Virus record (IMG/VR): IMGVR_UViG_3300049793_000366
Span: 186,865 to 250,864 of that record
Length of the DNA: 64,000 nucleotides
Strand: one strand, 5' to 3'
DNA from: a virus
Part shown: positions 40,951-48,768 of the stretch, one piece after another
Position numbering within the stretch: position 1 is the first letter of the stretch
How the letters are laid out: each line of letters opens with the position of its first letter
Program-made: the position numbers and the translations under genes
The notes under the pieces: model-generated
Database searches by the model: none
Told to the model about the DNA's origin: nothing
What the model saw: the letters and a program-made list of their open reading frames with translations, nothing else

Positions 40951-41289
40951 CTATTCTGAAAATAATCCAGCTTCTTTTAGTGATAGAAACAGCGAATCTA
41001 TACTATCGTTTATCTTGGTTGCAACCACATCGGGTACCCCAGACGCACTACCAGCCTTGGTTTGTTCTGGTTTATAATAAAGTGAATTGATTCTTTCTGT
41101 TATTAAATTGCGTAAATCATCGCGCAAATTTATTTCATCCTCGTAATATATTTTATTAGCCATTTCGCAAATATCTTTCAAAGCATCGTCTGGTGTTTTA
41201 GATGTATCAGATAGCATACCAATTGCGGCTACTATTAATTTACCTTCTACACTGGAGGTGTTTATTTTATTAAAATCTATATTAATCAT
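40951..41289 (-). CDS. Unknown helical protein (112 aa)
   Basis: The start ATG at 41287-41289 (MINIDFNKINTSSVEGK) overlaps the upstream stop as ATGA and is preferred to the longer frame. The product is helical and acidic at the end (INDSIDSLFLSLKEAGLFSE). Last gene of a three-gene operon that ends at a strong terminator. Possibly a virion or assembly protein. Confidence 0.55.
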   Translation of the reverse strand: MINIDFNKINTSSVEGKLIVAAIGMLSDTSKTPDDALKDICEMANKIYYEDEINLRDDLRNLITERINSLYYKPEQTKAGSASGVPDVVATKINDSIDSLFLSLKEAGLFSE

Positions 41290-41660
41290 GATAAACTGCT
41301 TTGTATTTCTTTTATTAACTCTTCTTCTGAAGCATCGGGGTATCTCATTTTGATTTGCTCCCAAAGAGCTTCCTCTTCTTTCTTCAACCCTTCTATCTTT
41401 TTATTGATAGGGTCAACAACTTTAAAGATTTTTTGCTGTTCTTCTTCAACTGCACTTAACTTATCAAAAAGCTCTTGTTCAGCACTTTCTTTAGTCTTGT
41501 TGTGTAAGTTTTTATTAAAGCTCTCTAAATCGCTTATAGCGTTGGTAAATACATCAGACATAGCTTTAAGTCTTTCTAAATAGAAGTCTAATGGTTTCAT
41601 TAGTTCTAAATAATCCTTGCGGATTCTCTTAGCAGAATCTATATAAATTTTATCAATCAT
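41286..41660 (-). CDS. Coiled-coil protein (124 aa)
   Basis: Nearly all helix, with a long Glu/Lys coiled coil (residues 45-110: KTKESAEQELFDKLSAVEEE). Coupled to both neighbours by TAATG and ATGA. Small coiled-coil proteins in such operons are often assembly factors; there is no specific match. Confidence 0.55.
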   Translation of the reverse strand: MIDKIYIDSAKRIRKDYLELMKPLDFYLERLKAMSDVFTNAISDLESFNKNLHNKTKESAEQELFDKLSAVEEEQQKIFKVVDPINKKIEGLKKEEEALWEQIKMRYPDASEEELIKEIQSSLS

Positions 41661-42685
41661 TATGATTCCTGTATTTTTTTACGACCTTTCTTTTCAGTCT
41701 TAACTTCTTCTACTTTCTCTTCCACCTTTATCTCAGTAGCCTTTGTCATTTTATTTTCAACTTTGGCTTTAACTTTCTTAGCAGGTGCTTTTTTAACAAC
41801 CTTTTCAACCTTCTTTTCTTCACCATATACAGACTTTCTTAGTTGTGTGATAATTTGGTCTTTTATGTATTGTGGATTGGATAATAGAGCATTTGTAAAT
41901 TCATCTGCTAAAAATTCAATAATAGAAGCTTCGTATGAATCTTCCCACATTGAGATGAAGTCAGGTCTTGGTATTTTGTTATCGAGTTCAAGTTTTACTT
42001 TAAAATCGGTATTTCTTTTGATTCCTTTGAACATCTGTGTTTGTGGATTTTGAGTTTGTTGAGTTTGCTGAGTTTGAGTTTCTACTCTTGTTGTAGTCGT
42101 AGTTGTTACATTTGAATTTGATTGAACTGTATTTTCAACTTCTTCTTCACCTATAAAAACTCTTGTTACTGGAGCGTCATCTTGTGCAGTGGCTACTGGA
42201 GATGGTATTCTAACTTGTGCTTCATCATCTAATAAGTCTTTCAGCTTTTCAGCTTGTGACATCACGGCAGTTGCGTTTGTATTGCCGCTATATTTTGAAA
42301 GTAATTGTCTTTTCTCTTCTTCCGGATCTTCGTGATATACTGGTACTTCTTCTTTGTTACCGTAGAATTGGTCACCATATGGATTCACAGGTGTATTTGT
42401 GTACACACCAGTTTCTACTACTGAGGTTTTACTCTCATTTGTATCTCTTATGTGAGAGTCTGGTATAGATTTAATTCTATCAATGAAACTATTATAAACC
42501 GTAGCATCTCTGTTAAAGAAAGATGATGGGTCAATATTTTCGGTATAGTAAGACGCATCATTAAGTCTTTTTAATGATACTCTTTGACCATTGTCTAATG
42601 CGACAACTTCAGAATCAATTTGTTCAGTTATTCTAACTGTTGATCCGTCAAGATTTGATGTGAATGTTTTGTTAACGTAGCTCAT
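41660..42685 (-). CDS. Probable virion protein with low-complexity linker and basic tail
   Basis: A 341-residue protein. The N-terminal part has IDSEVVALDNGQRVSLKRL, then a Pro/Glu region, a Thr/Gln-rich linker (about 190-215: TTTTTTRVETQTQQTQQTQ), a helical domain with MWEDSYEASIIEFLADEF, and a Lys/Val/Glu-rich tail (KKAPAKKVKAKVENK). The mixed layout suggests a multi-partner assembly protein; the family is not recognised. Confidence 0.5.
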   Translation of the reverse strand: MSYVNKTFTSNLDGSTVRITEQIDSEVVALDNGQRVSLKRLNDASYYTENIDPSSFFNRDATVYNSFIDRIKSIPDSHIRDTNESKTSVVETGVYTNTPVNPYGDQFYGNKEEVPVYHEDPEEEKRQLLSKYSGNTNATAVMSQAEKLKDLLDDEAQVRIPSPVATAQDDAPVTRVFIGEEEVENTVQSNSNVTTTTTTRVETQTQQTQQTQNPQTQMFKGIKRNTDFKVKLELDNKIPRPDFISMWEDSYEASIIEFLADEFTNALLSNPQYIKDQIITQLRKSVYGEEKKVEKVVKKAPAKKVKAKVENKMTKATEIKVEEKVEEVKTEKKGRKKIQES

Positions 42686-42699
42686 TTTTTAAATTCTTT

Positions 42700-42728
42700 T
42701 TTATATAGAAAAGCACCTTATATATTGA
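42700..42728 (-). promoter_or_regulatory. Possible late-type promoter at the terminator
   Basis: On the minus strand, TCTATATAAA (42700-42709) lies 14 bases before the ATG at 42685, and TCAATATATA (42719-42728) fills the loop of the terminator. Either could act as the late motif. Confidence 0.35.
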
Positions 42729-42743
42729 TAAGGTGCTTTTTCC
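42707..42743 (-). terminator. Intrinsic terminator
   Basis: A 12-bp stem AAAAGCACCTTA / TAAGGTGCTTTT (42709-42720, 42729-42740) with an 8-base loop. It ends the gp32-like gene; on the minus strand four T follow the stem. Confidence 0.8.
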
Positions 42744-42764
42744 ATAAAAAACTAAATCACATTA

Positions 42765-43733
42765 TTAAACATCGAAGAAATCGTCCTCATCCGTTACAGA
42801 TGTAGTAGATGCCTGCTTTGAAGTTGCGTTTTCGTTAAAATCAAAGTCTTCTGTTGAAGCGACATTTTCAGTTTTAGTAGTTGTGTTTGAAGAAGTAAAG
42901 TTAGCTGAACTTTTTCCTGTTAAGAATGCGATAATATCATTGATTTTACCATGTTCTTCGTCAGATAATTTCTTAGCTGAAAATTCTTCTAAATCATGCT
43001 CTCTCTCAAGAAGTGCTTTCTTAATAACTTCATGATACTTAGGCTCGATTTTCGCATCAGCACCAACTGGTACAGCTTTGAACTGTCCGTCTTTGTAAAT
43101 TTGTACTGGTGTTGTTTGGCTTGCGAACTGTGACATTTTATAGTCAGGGTAAGTTTCACCACCTGTTTCGATTTCTTTTACGTAAAGAATGAAATCTTTA
43201 CCAGCCGAAAGGTCGAATACGTTGCAAGGAGATCCAGTGATTTCACCTGATTTCTCAGCAGCGATTTTGTCTTTAATAGTTTTACCGTATTGGTAAATCA
43301 TAATTTTTCCTACTGTTTCTGGTTGATTTTCATCTTCCAATACAAGAACGTATGAGTAATACTTCTTAGAGTAGTTAAGACATTTTGCTTTTTCTTGAAG
43401 CATCGCGTTCTTAGAGTTCGCCATTGAATAGTACAACTCAGTAAGTGGACACTTCTCGTTAAAGTTTTTTGGACTATCAAACCATCCGCTAAGTTCTTTA
43501 GGGTTTTTGATATTCACATAATGTGTAATTTTTTCAAGAGCTAATTGCCCAAGAGTTCCCGATTTTGTAAGGTTAGGTAGAAATCTTACTTTCGCTCTAT
43601 ATCCTTTTTTCTTGTCCTTACACTTGGACATATCGATTCTGTAAATGCCGTCTGCACTCACTTGTTTTTTTTCCTCTAAGAAGTTCATCTTGGAGTCCAA
43701 ATTGCCGAATAAATCATCATTCATTTCTGCCAT
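42765..43733 (-). CDS. 32: gp32-like single-strand DNA-binding protein
   Basis: A 322-residue protein with the T4 gp32 plan: a short N-terminal region, an OB core with VRFLPN, LEKITHYVNIKNPK (His) and EKCPLTELYYSM...KCLNYSKKYYSYVLVLEDENQPETVGK, then IMIYQYGKTIKDKI, and a disordered Ser/Thr linker ending in an acidic tail DEDDFFDV. It coats single-stranded DNA in replication and recombination. The acidic tail is where T4 gp32 contacts partners. A 7-bp hairpin lies in the leader, and a terminator follows the gene. Confidence 0.88.
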   Translation of the reverse strand: MAEMNDDLFGNLDSKMNFLEEKKQVSADGIYRIDMSKCKDKKKGYRAKVRFLPNLTKSGTLGQLALEKITHYVNIKNPKELSGWFDSPKNFNEKCPLTELYYSMANSKNAMLQEKAKCLNYSKKYYSYVLVLEDENQPETVGKIMIYQYGKTIKDKIAAEKSGEITGSPCNVFDLSAGKDFILYVKEIETGGETYPDYKMSQFASQTTPVQIYKDGQFKAVPVGADAKIEPKYHEVIKKALLEREHDLEEFSAKKLSDEEHGKINDIIAFLTGKSSANFTSSNTTTKTENVASTEDFDFNENATSKQASTTSVTDEDDFFDV

Positions 43734-43756
43734 AATTGCCGTTTATTTTTTGTTTG

Positions 43757-43795
43757 TCTCTTGTGTTATCAAGAGATTAGTAATTATATTAAAAT
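43757..43795 (-). promoter_or_regulatory. Leader of the gp32-like gene: promoter motif and hairpin
   Basis: On the minus strand, a TTAATATAATTA motif (about 43781-43792) precedes a 7-bp hairpin TCTCTTG / CAAGAGA (43757-43763, 43770-43776) and then an A-rich single-stranded stretch up to the ATG at 43733. T4 gp32 controls its own translation through a structured leader; this could be the same. Confidence 0.45.
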
Positions 43796-43818
43796 GTTTA
43801 AACTTTGTTTATAACTAT

Positions 43819-44121
43819 TTAAGATTTTTTTTGATTATTTCGGACAATAGTATTATATTCCCTTACACGTTTGCATCTAACGGTAAATTCTTTTTCATAA
43901 TACGCTTCTCCATAATCAATTATTATTTTCATAAATACAGCCATAGCGGTTCTTGAATATCCACCATCAACTGAAACATCATAAATATTTTGCATTTGAC
44001 CACGAAGCCAAGAAGTCATTTCTCTGCTGTCTTTAAAAAAGATGGCATAGGGCATTAGGTTAGCTACTGCCGCTCCTGCTTCATCATCGTAATATCCAAA
44101 ATTAAATACACATAATATCAT
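43819..44121 (-). CDS. Unknown protein (100 aa)
   Basis: A helical protein with an Ala/Met-rich centre (GAAVANLMPYAIFFKDSREM; GYSRTAMAVFMKIIIDYGEA) and a basic end. Coupled to the 2H phosphoesterase gene by TAATG. Not recognised. Confidence 0.55.
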   Translation of the reverse strand: MILCVFNFGYYDDEAGAAVANLMPYAIFFKDSREMTSWLRGQMQNIYDVSVDGGYSRTAMAVFMKIIIDYGEAYYEKEFTVRCKRVREYNTIVRNNQKKS

Positions 44122-44642
44122 TATATGCTTATAATAATCTTCTCACCAGAAGTTTTAGAATAAGTTACATTTGATATACCTTTTATTATTAGAGGCTCTA
44201 TTGCTTTGCAATATTTAGGACCCATTCCGGGTTTTACGTAAGCGATTGTTACGTGTGGTTTGTATGTGTAATTGTTGGTGTGTGGTAGTGTTCTTAATCT
44301 TTCGTTGAACGAGTGTATGGTATCAGATGATACGCTTAATTTAACTACATCAAATTCTTTGTTTTGAAAGCATTCTATATGTGTACAATCTATTAGTATG
44401 TCTGAACCAATTATTGTTTTACACAACTCAATGGTTTCATTATCTAATACATCTTCGTGTATTCCGTAGAGTAAAGTAATGTGTGGTTCGGTTTCAACAC
44501 CGTATCTCTCTTCTTCGCAATGATATAAATCATCCACATCGATTGAGTTAATGAATTTTTCCCAGTATTCGTCTGCTAATTCGAGATAAGTGAGTACACA
44601 CCCGTAGTTGTAGTCATTACCGCTATGTTTTTTGTGTTCCAT
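44121..44642 (-). CDS. 2H phosphoesterase, Acb1-like
   Basis: A 173-residue protein with the two H-x-T motifs of the 2H fold: TEPHITLLYGIHED and YKPHVTIAYVKPG, about 80 residues apart. The first region also has YHCEEERYGVETEPH. Both the length and these surroundings resemble the T4-type anti-CBASS protein Acb1, which cuts cyclic nucleotide signals of host defence; other 2H enzymes process RNA ends. It is under a TATAAATA motif. The 2H assignment is firm, the Acb1 role inferred. Confidence 0.75.
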   Translation of the reverse strand: MEHKKHSGNDYNYGCVLTYLELADEYWEKFINSIDVDDLYHCEEERYGVETEPHITLLYGIHEDVLDNETIELCKTIIGSDILIDCTHIECFQNKEFDVVKLSVSSDTIHSFNERLRTLPHTNNYTYKPHVTIAYVKPGMGPKYCKAIEPLIIKGISNVTYSKTSGEKIIISI

Positions 44643-44658
44643 GTTAGAAAGAAAATTA

Positions 44659-44666
44659 TATTTATA
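44659..44666 (-). promoter_or_regulatory. Late-type promoter, TATAAATA
   Basis: An exact T4 late consensus on the minus strand, 16 bases before the ATG at 44642. Confidence 0.5.
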
Positions 44667-44691
44667 TAATTCCTTTTTGAAAAGTTTCTGA

Positions 44692-45135
44692 CTACTTTAA
44701 TGATTCTTTGAATTGGTACCAATCATAGATAGTTTTCGTTTCGGTTTCAATATCTGAGTCTAGTAAATGTTTTTGTATTTTTATTCTACCAGCTTTTGTT
44801 ACTCGTTTAGTAGCATTCGCTACATCTCTAAGTTGTCTAAGAGATTTCTTTGGTGGTAAAGCACCTTCAAATGTTCCTTCTGTTAATGTGAATTTACCTG
44901 GACCATCGACAGTTACAGTATAAACACCATCACCTACTTTGAAGGTTTCTCCAACTAATTTGGAAGTAGGTGTTATTGTTTTAGCATTATCCTCAACTAT
45001 GTAGAAAGCAAGTTCTGTATCTACGTCATTAGCATCTTCTATTATTCTCTTCATTGTAGCCAATGGTTGACCCATTCTACCCATTTTTTCAAATGATTTA
45101 TCTTGAATATATCTAACTGCTATTATCTTCTTCAT
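44692..45135 (-). CDS. Unknown protein (147 aa)
   Basis: A basic N-terminus (MKKIIAVRYIQDKSFEKMGR), a beta-like middle (LVGETFKVGDGVYTVTVDGP) and a helical basic end KTIYDWYQFKESLK, again with an F-x-E-S like tail. Overlaps the upstream gene by one base. Third gene of the 45814 operon. Confidence 0.55.
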   Translation of the reverse strand: MKKIIAVRYIQDKSFEKMGRMGQPLATMKRIIEDANDVDTELAFYIVEDNAKTITPTSKLVGETFKVGDGVYTVTVDGPGKFTLTEGTFEGALPPKKSLRQLRDVANATKRVTKAGRIKIQKHLLDSDIETETKTIYDWYQFKESLK

Positions 45136-45548
45136 TAGTTAACTATTGGATTTAATGTATTTAAATTATTGATACCATTTTCACCAAGCTCTTTTTTAAG
45201 AGTTTGTTCTATATAGGATCCTAATTCTTCTCGTGAGCTAAACTTTTTATTATATCGGTTAAACTCACCAGTATCAAGTTGTTTAATAGAAACAGTCATC
45301 TCGATATCATCCTTTGCTAATAGATAGAATATAATAGTTGTGTAAGTGTCCTTACCCATAAACGTGTATATCTGTGCTTTGTCTTTAAACACAGGATCAA
45401 TAAAGAATGGGAATTCAAACATTAACCAATTTGAAAACGCTACTGGTTCTGTGTTTTCTAAATCAACATCTTTATAAGATGCGTATGATGTTAGCTTTCT
45501 TTTTAATTCTTCGGTATCGAATAATTCGTTGAATTTCTTTAATCTCAT
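45135..45548 (-). CDS. Protein with packaging-type N-terminus (137 aa)
   Basis: The start ATG at 45546-45548 gives MRLKKFNELFDTEELKRK, fitting the recurrent peptide; the longer frame would overlap the upstream gene. The body is alpha/beta (IYTFMGKDTYTTIIFYLLAK). It shares the phrase G-K-D-T-Y-T with the 45551 gene, so the two may be related. Confidence 0.6.
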   Translation of the reverse strand: MRLKKFNELFDTEELKRKLTSYASYKDVDLENTEPVAFSNWLMFEFPFFIDPVFKDKAQIYTFMGKDTYTTIIFYLLAKDDIEMTVSIKQLDTGEFNRYNKKFSSREELGSYIEQTLKKELGENGINNLNTLNPIVN

Positions 45549-45550
45549 AA

Positions 45551-45814
45551 TTATAGTTTTCCTTTTAACCATCTGTCAGCAACTTCAACAAGAAGAATCT
45601 GTTCGATAGCATTAATTTTAGGACCCATTGTATAGGTGTCTTTACCACTTAGTACGTAGCTCTTCGCTGGTTCTGGTAAATTGTCAGTATTCTCCTGAGT
45701 GAAAAATAATTTAATATCATCATTTGATAAACCCTTAAGTTTCTCTATTAAATCCTTTGGAAGCTCTTCAACTTTGCTCTCATTGAATTTTTCAAATTTT
45801 TGAATGTTTTTCAT
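45551..45814 (-). CDS. Small protein with packaging-type N-terminus (87 aa)
   Basis: Starts MKNIQKFEKFNESKVEEL, the clearest example of the recurrent peptide, with F-N-E as likely cleavage site. The body contains YVLSGKDTYTMGPKIN, similar to part of the next gene. First gene of a three-gene operon after an exact late-type motif 4 bases before the ATG. Confidence 0.6.
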   Translation of the reverse strand: MKNIQKFEKFNESKVEELPKDLIEKLKGLSNDDIKLFFTQENTDNLPEPAKSYVLSGKDTYTMGPKINAIEQILLVEVADRWLKGKL

Positions 45815-45818
45815 GTGT

Positions 45819-45828
45819 TATATATTAA
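45819..45828 (-). promoter_or_regulatory. Late-type promoter motif TTAATATATA
   Basis: An exact motif on the minus strand, 4 bases before the ATG at 45814. Confidence 0.6.
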
Positions 45829-45841
45829 AATATTTTTCAGT

Positions 45842-46624
45842 TTACTTCTTAACCATCATAAAGAATGATGCGTTAGTCATACCTTTAATGTATTCAACTA
45901 CTTCTGTTACTTCTTCTTTACCTTGTGAAATCAAATCAGCCGCGTTGTATTTAACACCACCTGGTAAAGTGAAATCAAATCTTCCGTATAAATTACCAAG
46001 TTGTTGTTTAGCTAAACCAGTTACATATTTAATGAACATTGGATCAGCATATAAAGCTTCACATTCTATGTTAGCATAACATTCGATAATCATATTTTCG
46101 GTACCATTAATATTTCCAGTATCACCTCTGCTATTAGCCCCAAGTAAATGAAGTCTATTAGCCATTTGATTATATTGATACTTTATGGTAGTTTTAGAGA
46201 ACTGATTAAGCATATCAGAGAAGTTTCCTAAGATTGCTTTATATACACCCAAATCACCAATTGTCGTAACATATGATGAAACGTATGGTTGATTAGTAAC
46301 ACCCATATTAATTGATAAGTTAGGATTGTTAATACCCAAATTAAATAATGAGATATTACGAATTGGGTAAATCCATGTAATTGTTTGAATTTCACATGGT
46401 AATGTGATGTATCTGTATTTAGTATATTCGTCCGATGTTAAAGCAGCCGCATCCAAATAATAATACATCTTCTGTACAGCATACATATAATTTTGATAGA
46501 ACCATGGTTTTGCTTTGTTTTCAACAAGTCTTCGGATTTCAACATCTGGTAGAGCCTTAGGTAAAGCGCATGATATTGTTAAGTCGCCTTGAATAACATC
46601 TATTAGTTCTTCGATTGTGTACAT
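45842..46624 (-). CDS. Probable neck protein, gp13-like
   Basis: A 260-residue protein. The C-terminal part (YVTGLAKQQLGNLYGRFDFT, LPGGVKYNAADLISQGKEE) has the K-x-Q-x-G-x-N-L ... L-P-G-G-V-x-x-N ... E-E pattern of T4-type gp13 neck proteins; the N-terminal half has YRYITLPCEIQTITWIYPI. Neck proteins join head and tail. The start is the ATG at 46622-46624 (MYTIEELIDVIQ), 19 bases after an exact late motif; the longer frame would run through that motif. Confidence 0.65.
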   Translation of the reverse strand: MYTIEELIDVIQGDLTISCALPKALPDVEIRRLVENKAKPWFYQNYMYAVQKMYYYLDAAALTSDEYTKYRYITLPCEIQTITWIYPIRNISLFNLGINNPNLSINMGVTNQPYVSSYVTTIGDLGVYKAILGNFSDMLNQFSKTTIKYQYNQMANRLHLLGANSRGDTGNINGTENMIIECYANIECEALYADPMFIKYVTGLAKQQLGNLYGRFDFTLPGGVKYNAADLISQGKEEVTEVVEYIKGMTNASFFMMVKK

Positions 46625-46643
46625 AAACTGCTTTATTTTTATG

Positions 46644-46653
46644 TATATATTAA
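46644..46653 (-). promoter_or_regulatory. Late-type promoter motif TTAATATATA
   Basis: An exact motif on the minus strand, 19 bases before the ATG at 46624; it decides that start. Confidence 0.65.
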
Positions 46654-46675
46654 TTTGGACATAGATTAAATTGTA

Positions 46676-46707
46676 TTTGCACAATTCGGACAAATTGCTT
46701 ATCTTTG
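46676..46707 (+). promoter_or_regulatory. Bacteroidetes-type housekeeping promoter
   Basis: TTTG (46676-46679), 20 bases, TATCTTTG (46700-46707), an exact consensus. The spacer has CGGACA. Only 6 bases separate it from the ATG at 46714, so the message should be leaderless or nearly so. Confidence 0.8.
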
Positions 46708-46713
46708 TAACCT

Positions 46714-47448
46714 ATGCGTAAATTTGTACTTGGTGATATACATGGTGGGTATCGTGCTTTAATGGAGTGTTTAAACTCCGTAAAGTTTGATTATCAACTA
46801 GATACCCTCATTTTCTTAGGTGATGTTTGTGATGGTTGGTCTGAATTTATTGAATGTATCGAAGAATTGATGAAGATTAAAAATCTAATTTTCATTCGTG
46901 GGAATCACGATGATTGGGTATTACAATATATTCAAGGTAAATTAACCAAGGTAACATCTTTTACGCAGAGAGTAGTCTTGACCAGTGAAGGTGAGTCGTG
47001 GTCATATCATGGTGGTGCCATCACTAAGAAGAGATTGGATGAAAATCCGGATAAGGTTCCGATGATTAAAAAATTCATTGAGAGTGGTATTAAATATCAC
47101 ATAGATGATAACAATAACCTGTATGTACACGCTGGTTTTGATTCTACGAAACCAATGGAGTTACAATCTCACTATGTATTAATGTGGGATAGAAATATGG
47201 TTTTAGATGCCATTAATAGAAAGCACGTAAATAAGTATAACAAAGTATTCATAGGACATACACCAACTACTTACTTGGGTAATGAGAATCAATTAACACC
47301 TTATACACTTGGTGCTAATATCATTATGATGGATACTAGTGCCGCATATAAGGGTCCACTTAGTATGATGGATGTTGATACTGGTGAAGTTTACCAATCA
47401 AAGCCAGTACATGAGCTATACCCTGACGAGAGTGGAAGAAATCGATAA
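46714..47448 (+). CDS. Metallophosphoesterase (PPP-like phosphatase)
   Basis: A 244-residue calcineurin-like enzyme with all metal-site motifs: GDIHGGYRALME (GDxHG), IFLGDVCDGW (GDxxD-like), FIRGNHDDW (GNHD/E), LYVHAGFDS and FIGHTPTTY (GHT). The layout is that of small phage serine/threonine protein phosphatases and diadenosine tetraphosphatases. It could dephosphorylate host proteins or cleave dinucleotide alarmones. A strong host-type promoter suggests early expression. Confidence 0.92.
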   Translation: MRKFVLGDIHGGYRALMECLNSVKFDYQLDTLIFLGDVCDGWSEFIECIEELMKIKNLIFIRGNHDDWVLQYIQGKLTKVTSFTQRVVLTSEGESWSYHGGAITKKRLDENPDKVPMIKKFIESGIKYHIDDNNNLYVHAGFDSTKPMELQSHYVLMWDRNMVLDAINRKHVNKYNKVFIGHTPTTYLGNENQLTPYTLGANIIMMDTSAAYKGPLSMMDVDTGEVYQSKPVHELYPDESGRNR

Positions 47449-47477
47449 ATATAAAAACTAAATAAAATTTGAAAAAC

Positions 47478-47891
47478 ATGAACACGGAATCAGAAGTTAA
47501 TTACTTTTTCGCTCTGAAACTTTCTAAAATTTTTGAAAGAGAAGACGAGTTTAAAATGCTCAAGTGCTTATATTATAGCTACAAGGACAAAATTATAGAA
47601 TCTGACTTTTTCAACAAAAAGGTTGATGAAATGAAGATTTCTATTATCAAAACAGGAAATCAAGAAGTAGGTACGATTATGCATAGCTTGTTTAAGAATT
47701 ATAGTAAACAAGACGCTACTAATATACTTATCTTACTTTCTGTGATAGAGAACGCAGTTAATCACGAGAACTACGAGGTAGCAAACAAAGCAAAGCAAGA
47801 AATTCTTAACGTTAAAGGTTTAACCGAAGCTGAGTATTTCAAGATGTTCAAATGTTTTGTTACTGATTGCCCTGTGAAATACGACTTCTAA
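47478..47891 (+). CDS. Unknown helical protein (137 aa)
   Basis: Mostly helical (YFFALKLSKIFEREDEFKML; NILILLSVIENAVNHENYEV). The ATG at 47478 is preferred to a TTG at 47469. The last 32 bases overlap the convergent methyltransferase gene. Not recognised. Confidence 0.55.
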   Translation: MNTESEVNYFFALKLSKIFEREDEFKMLKCLYYSYKDKIIESDFFNKKVDEMKISIIKTGNQEVGTIMHSLFKNYSKQDATNILILLSVIENAVNHENYEVANKAKQEILNVKGLTEAEYFKMFKCFVTDCPVKYDF

Positions 47892-48723
47892 AATTCGTAT
47901 TCTCTAATACAAATTTAGCATGGGTATTAACATCAAGTCTAACGCCAAAGTCGCGGTAGATTTGGTCTATAATAAACTTCACTGCAAATTCTTCTTCGAA
48001 GATTACCTTCCAGCCTGATGGGACTTTCTTTTTGAATGTTTCAATAGTTATTGGGAGGTAATTTTCATTCACCTCTCTGCTCCAATTTTCAATATATCTA
48101 TACTTAAGTAAGTAGTGAATAAGTGTTTTGTTATTACTGTCAATCTTACCCCATCTTCTTTCGAATGATTCTAATGTTTCCGGATCTGATTTTCTCTTAA
48201 CCTTTTCAATCTCGGATTCGAAATTCTGACTTTTATATGAGTTCACACTCGGCATCATATCTCTGACAGCTACATACTTAAAGTTATTACCGAATACTTG
48301 TGATTCCCAGAACTTCTTAACTATTTTTGAGTGAGAGTATGAATATACTTCGTGAATAACTGATGATAATAAAAGTAATGGAGCATTGTATTTTTTAAGC
48401 TCAGTTAATACTTCTGTCCAGTTAGTAGTTAATAATACATCACCGCTAACACGCTCCTTTGCTTTATTAAGCATATTTTGGTCTAAATCATAGCCAATTA
48501 TAGCTATATCTGGGTTAGCCTCTCTAATCTTCTGTAAAATGAACCCATTCGCACATCCAAAATCAACAATAACATCAGCTTGTGCTTTATCTAAAAAGAA
48601 CAACTTATCTATGTAGGACATAGCCATACCCTTGTTATAAACATCGTAATCAGCAATTGGTTTCTCACCAACAAGCTCTTCGTTAATAAAACTTAGGAAA
48701 TTATAGATTTTTTTCTTAGACAT
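47860..48723 (-). CDS. SAM-dependent methyltransferase with packaging-type N-terminus
   Basis: A 287-residue protein. It starts MSKKKIYNFLSFINEELVGE, close to the recurrent peptide (F-x-x-F-I-N-E). The methyltransferase domain has motif I ADVIVDFGCANGFIL, motif II IIGYDLDQNML and LLLLSSVIHEVYSY. The class I fold is clear; the target is not. A head-packaged methyltransferase would be unusual. Under an exact late motif 4 bases before the ATG. Confidence 0.75.
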   Translation of the reverse strand: MSKKKIYNFLSFINEELVGEKPIADYDVYNKGMAMSYIDKLFFLDKAQADVIVDFGCANGFILQKIREANPDIAIIGYDLDQNMLNKAKERVSGDVLLTTNWTEVLTELKKYNAPLLLLSSVIHEVYSYSHSKIVKKFWESQVFGNNFKYVAVRDMMPSVNSYKSQNFESEIEKVKRKSDPETLESFERRWGKIDSNNKTLIHYLLKYRYIENWSREVNENYLPITIETFKKKVPSGWKVIFEEEFAVKFIIDQIYRDFGVRLDVNTHAKFVLENTNFRSRISQGNQ

Positions 48724-48727
48724 AACA

Positions 48728-48737
48728 TATATATTAA
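48728..48737 (-). promoter_or_regulatory. Late-type promoter motif TTAATATATA
   Basis: An exact motif on the minus strand, 4 bases before the ATG at 48723. Confidence 0.6.
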
Positions 48738-48753
48738 AGTCTAGCGTTTATTT

Positions 48754-48763
48754 TTTATATATA
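48754..48763 (+). promoter_or_regulatory. Late-type promoter motif TTTATATATA
   Basis: A nine-of-ten match, 5 bases before the ATG at 48769. Confidence 0.5.
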
Positions 48764-48768
48764 GACTT

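Noticed and set aside
46625-46693. N-terminal extension of the neck-protein frame
   Set aside because: It would translate through the exact TTAATATATA motif; the ATG at 46624 is 19 bases after that motif, as for other genes.
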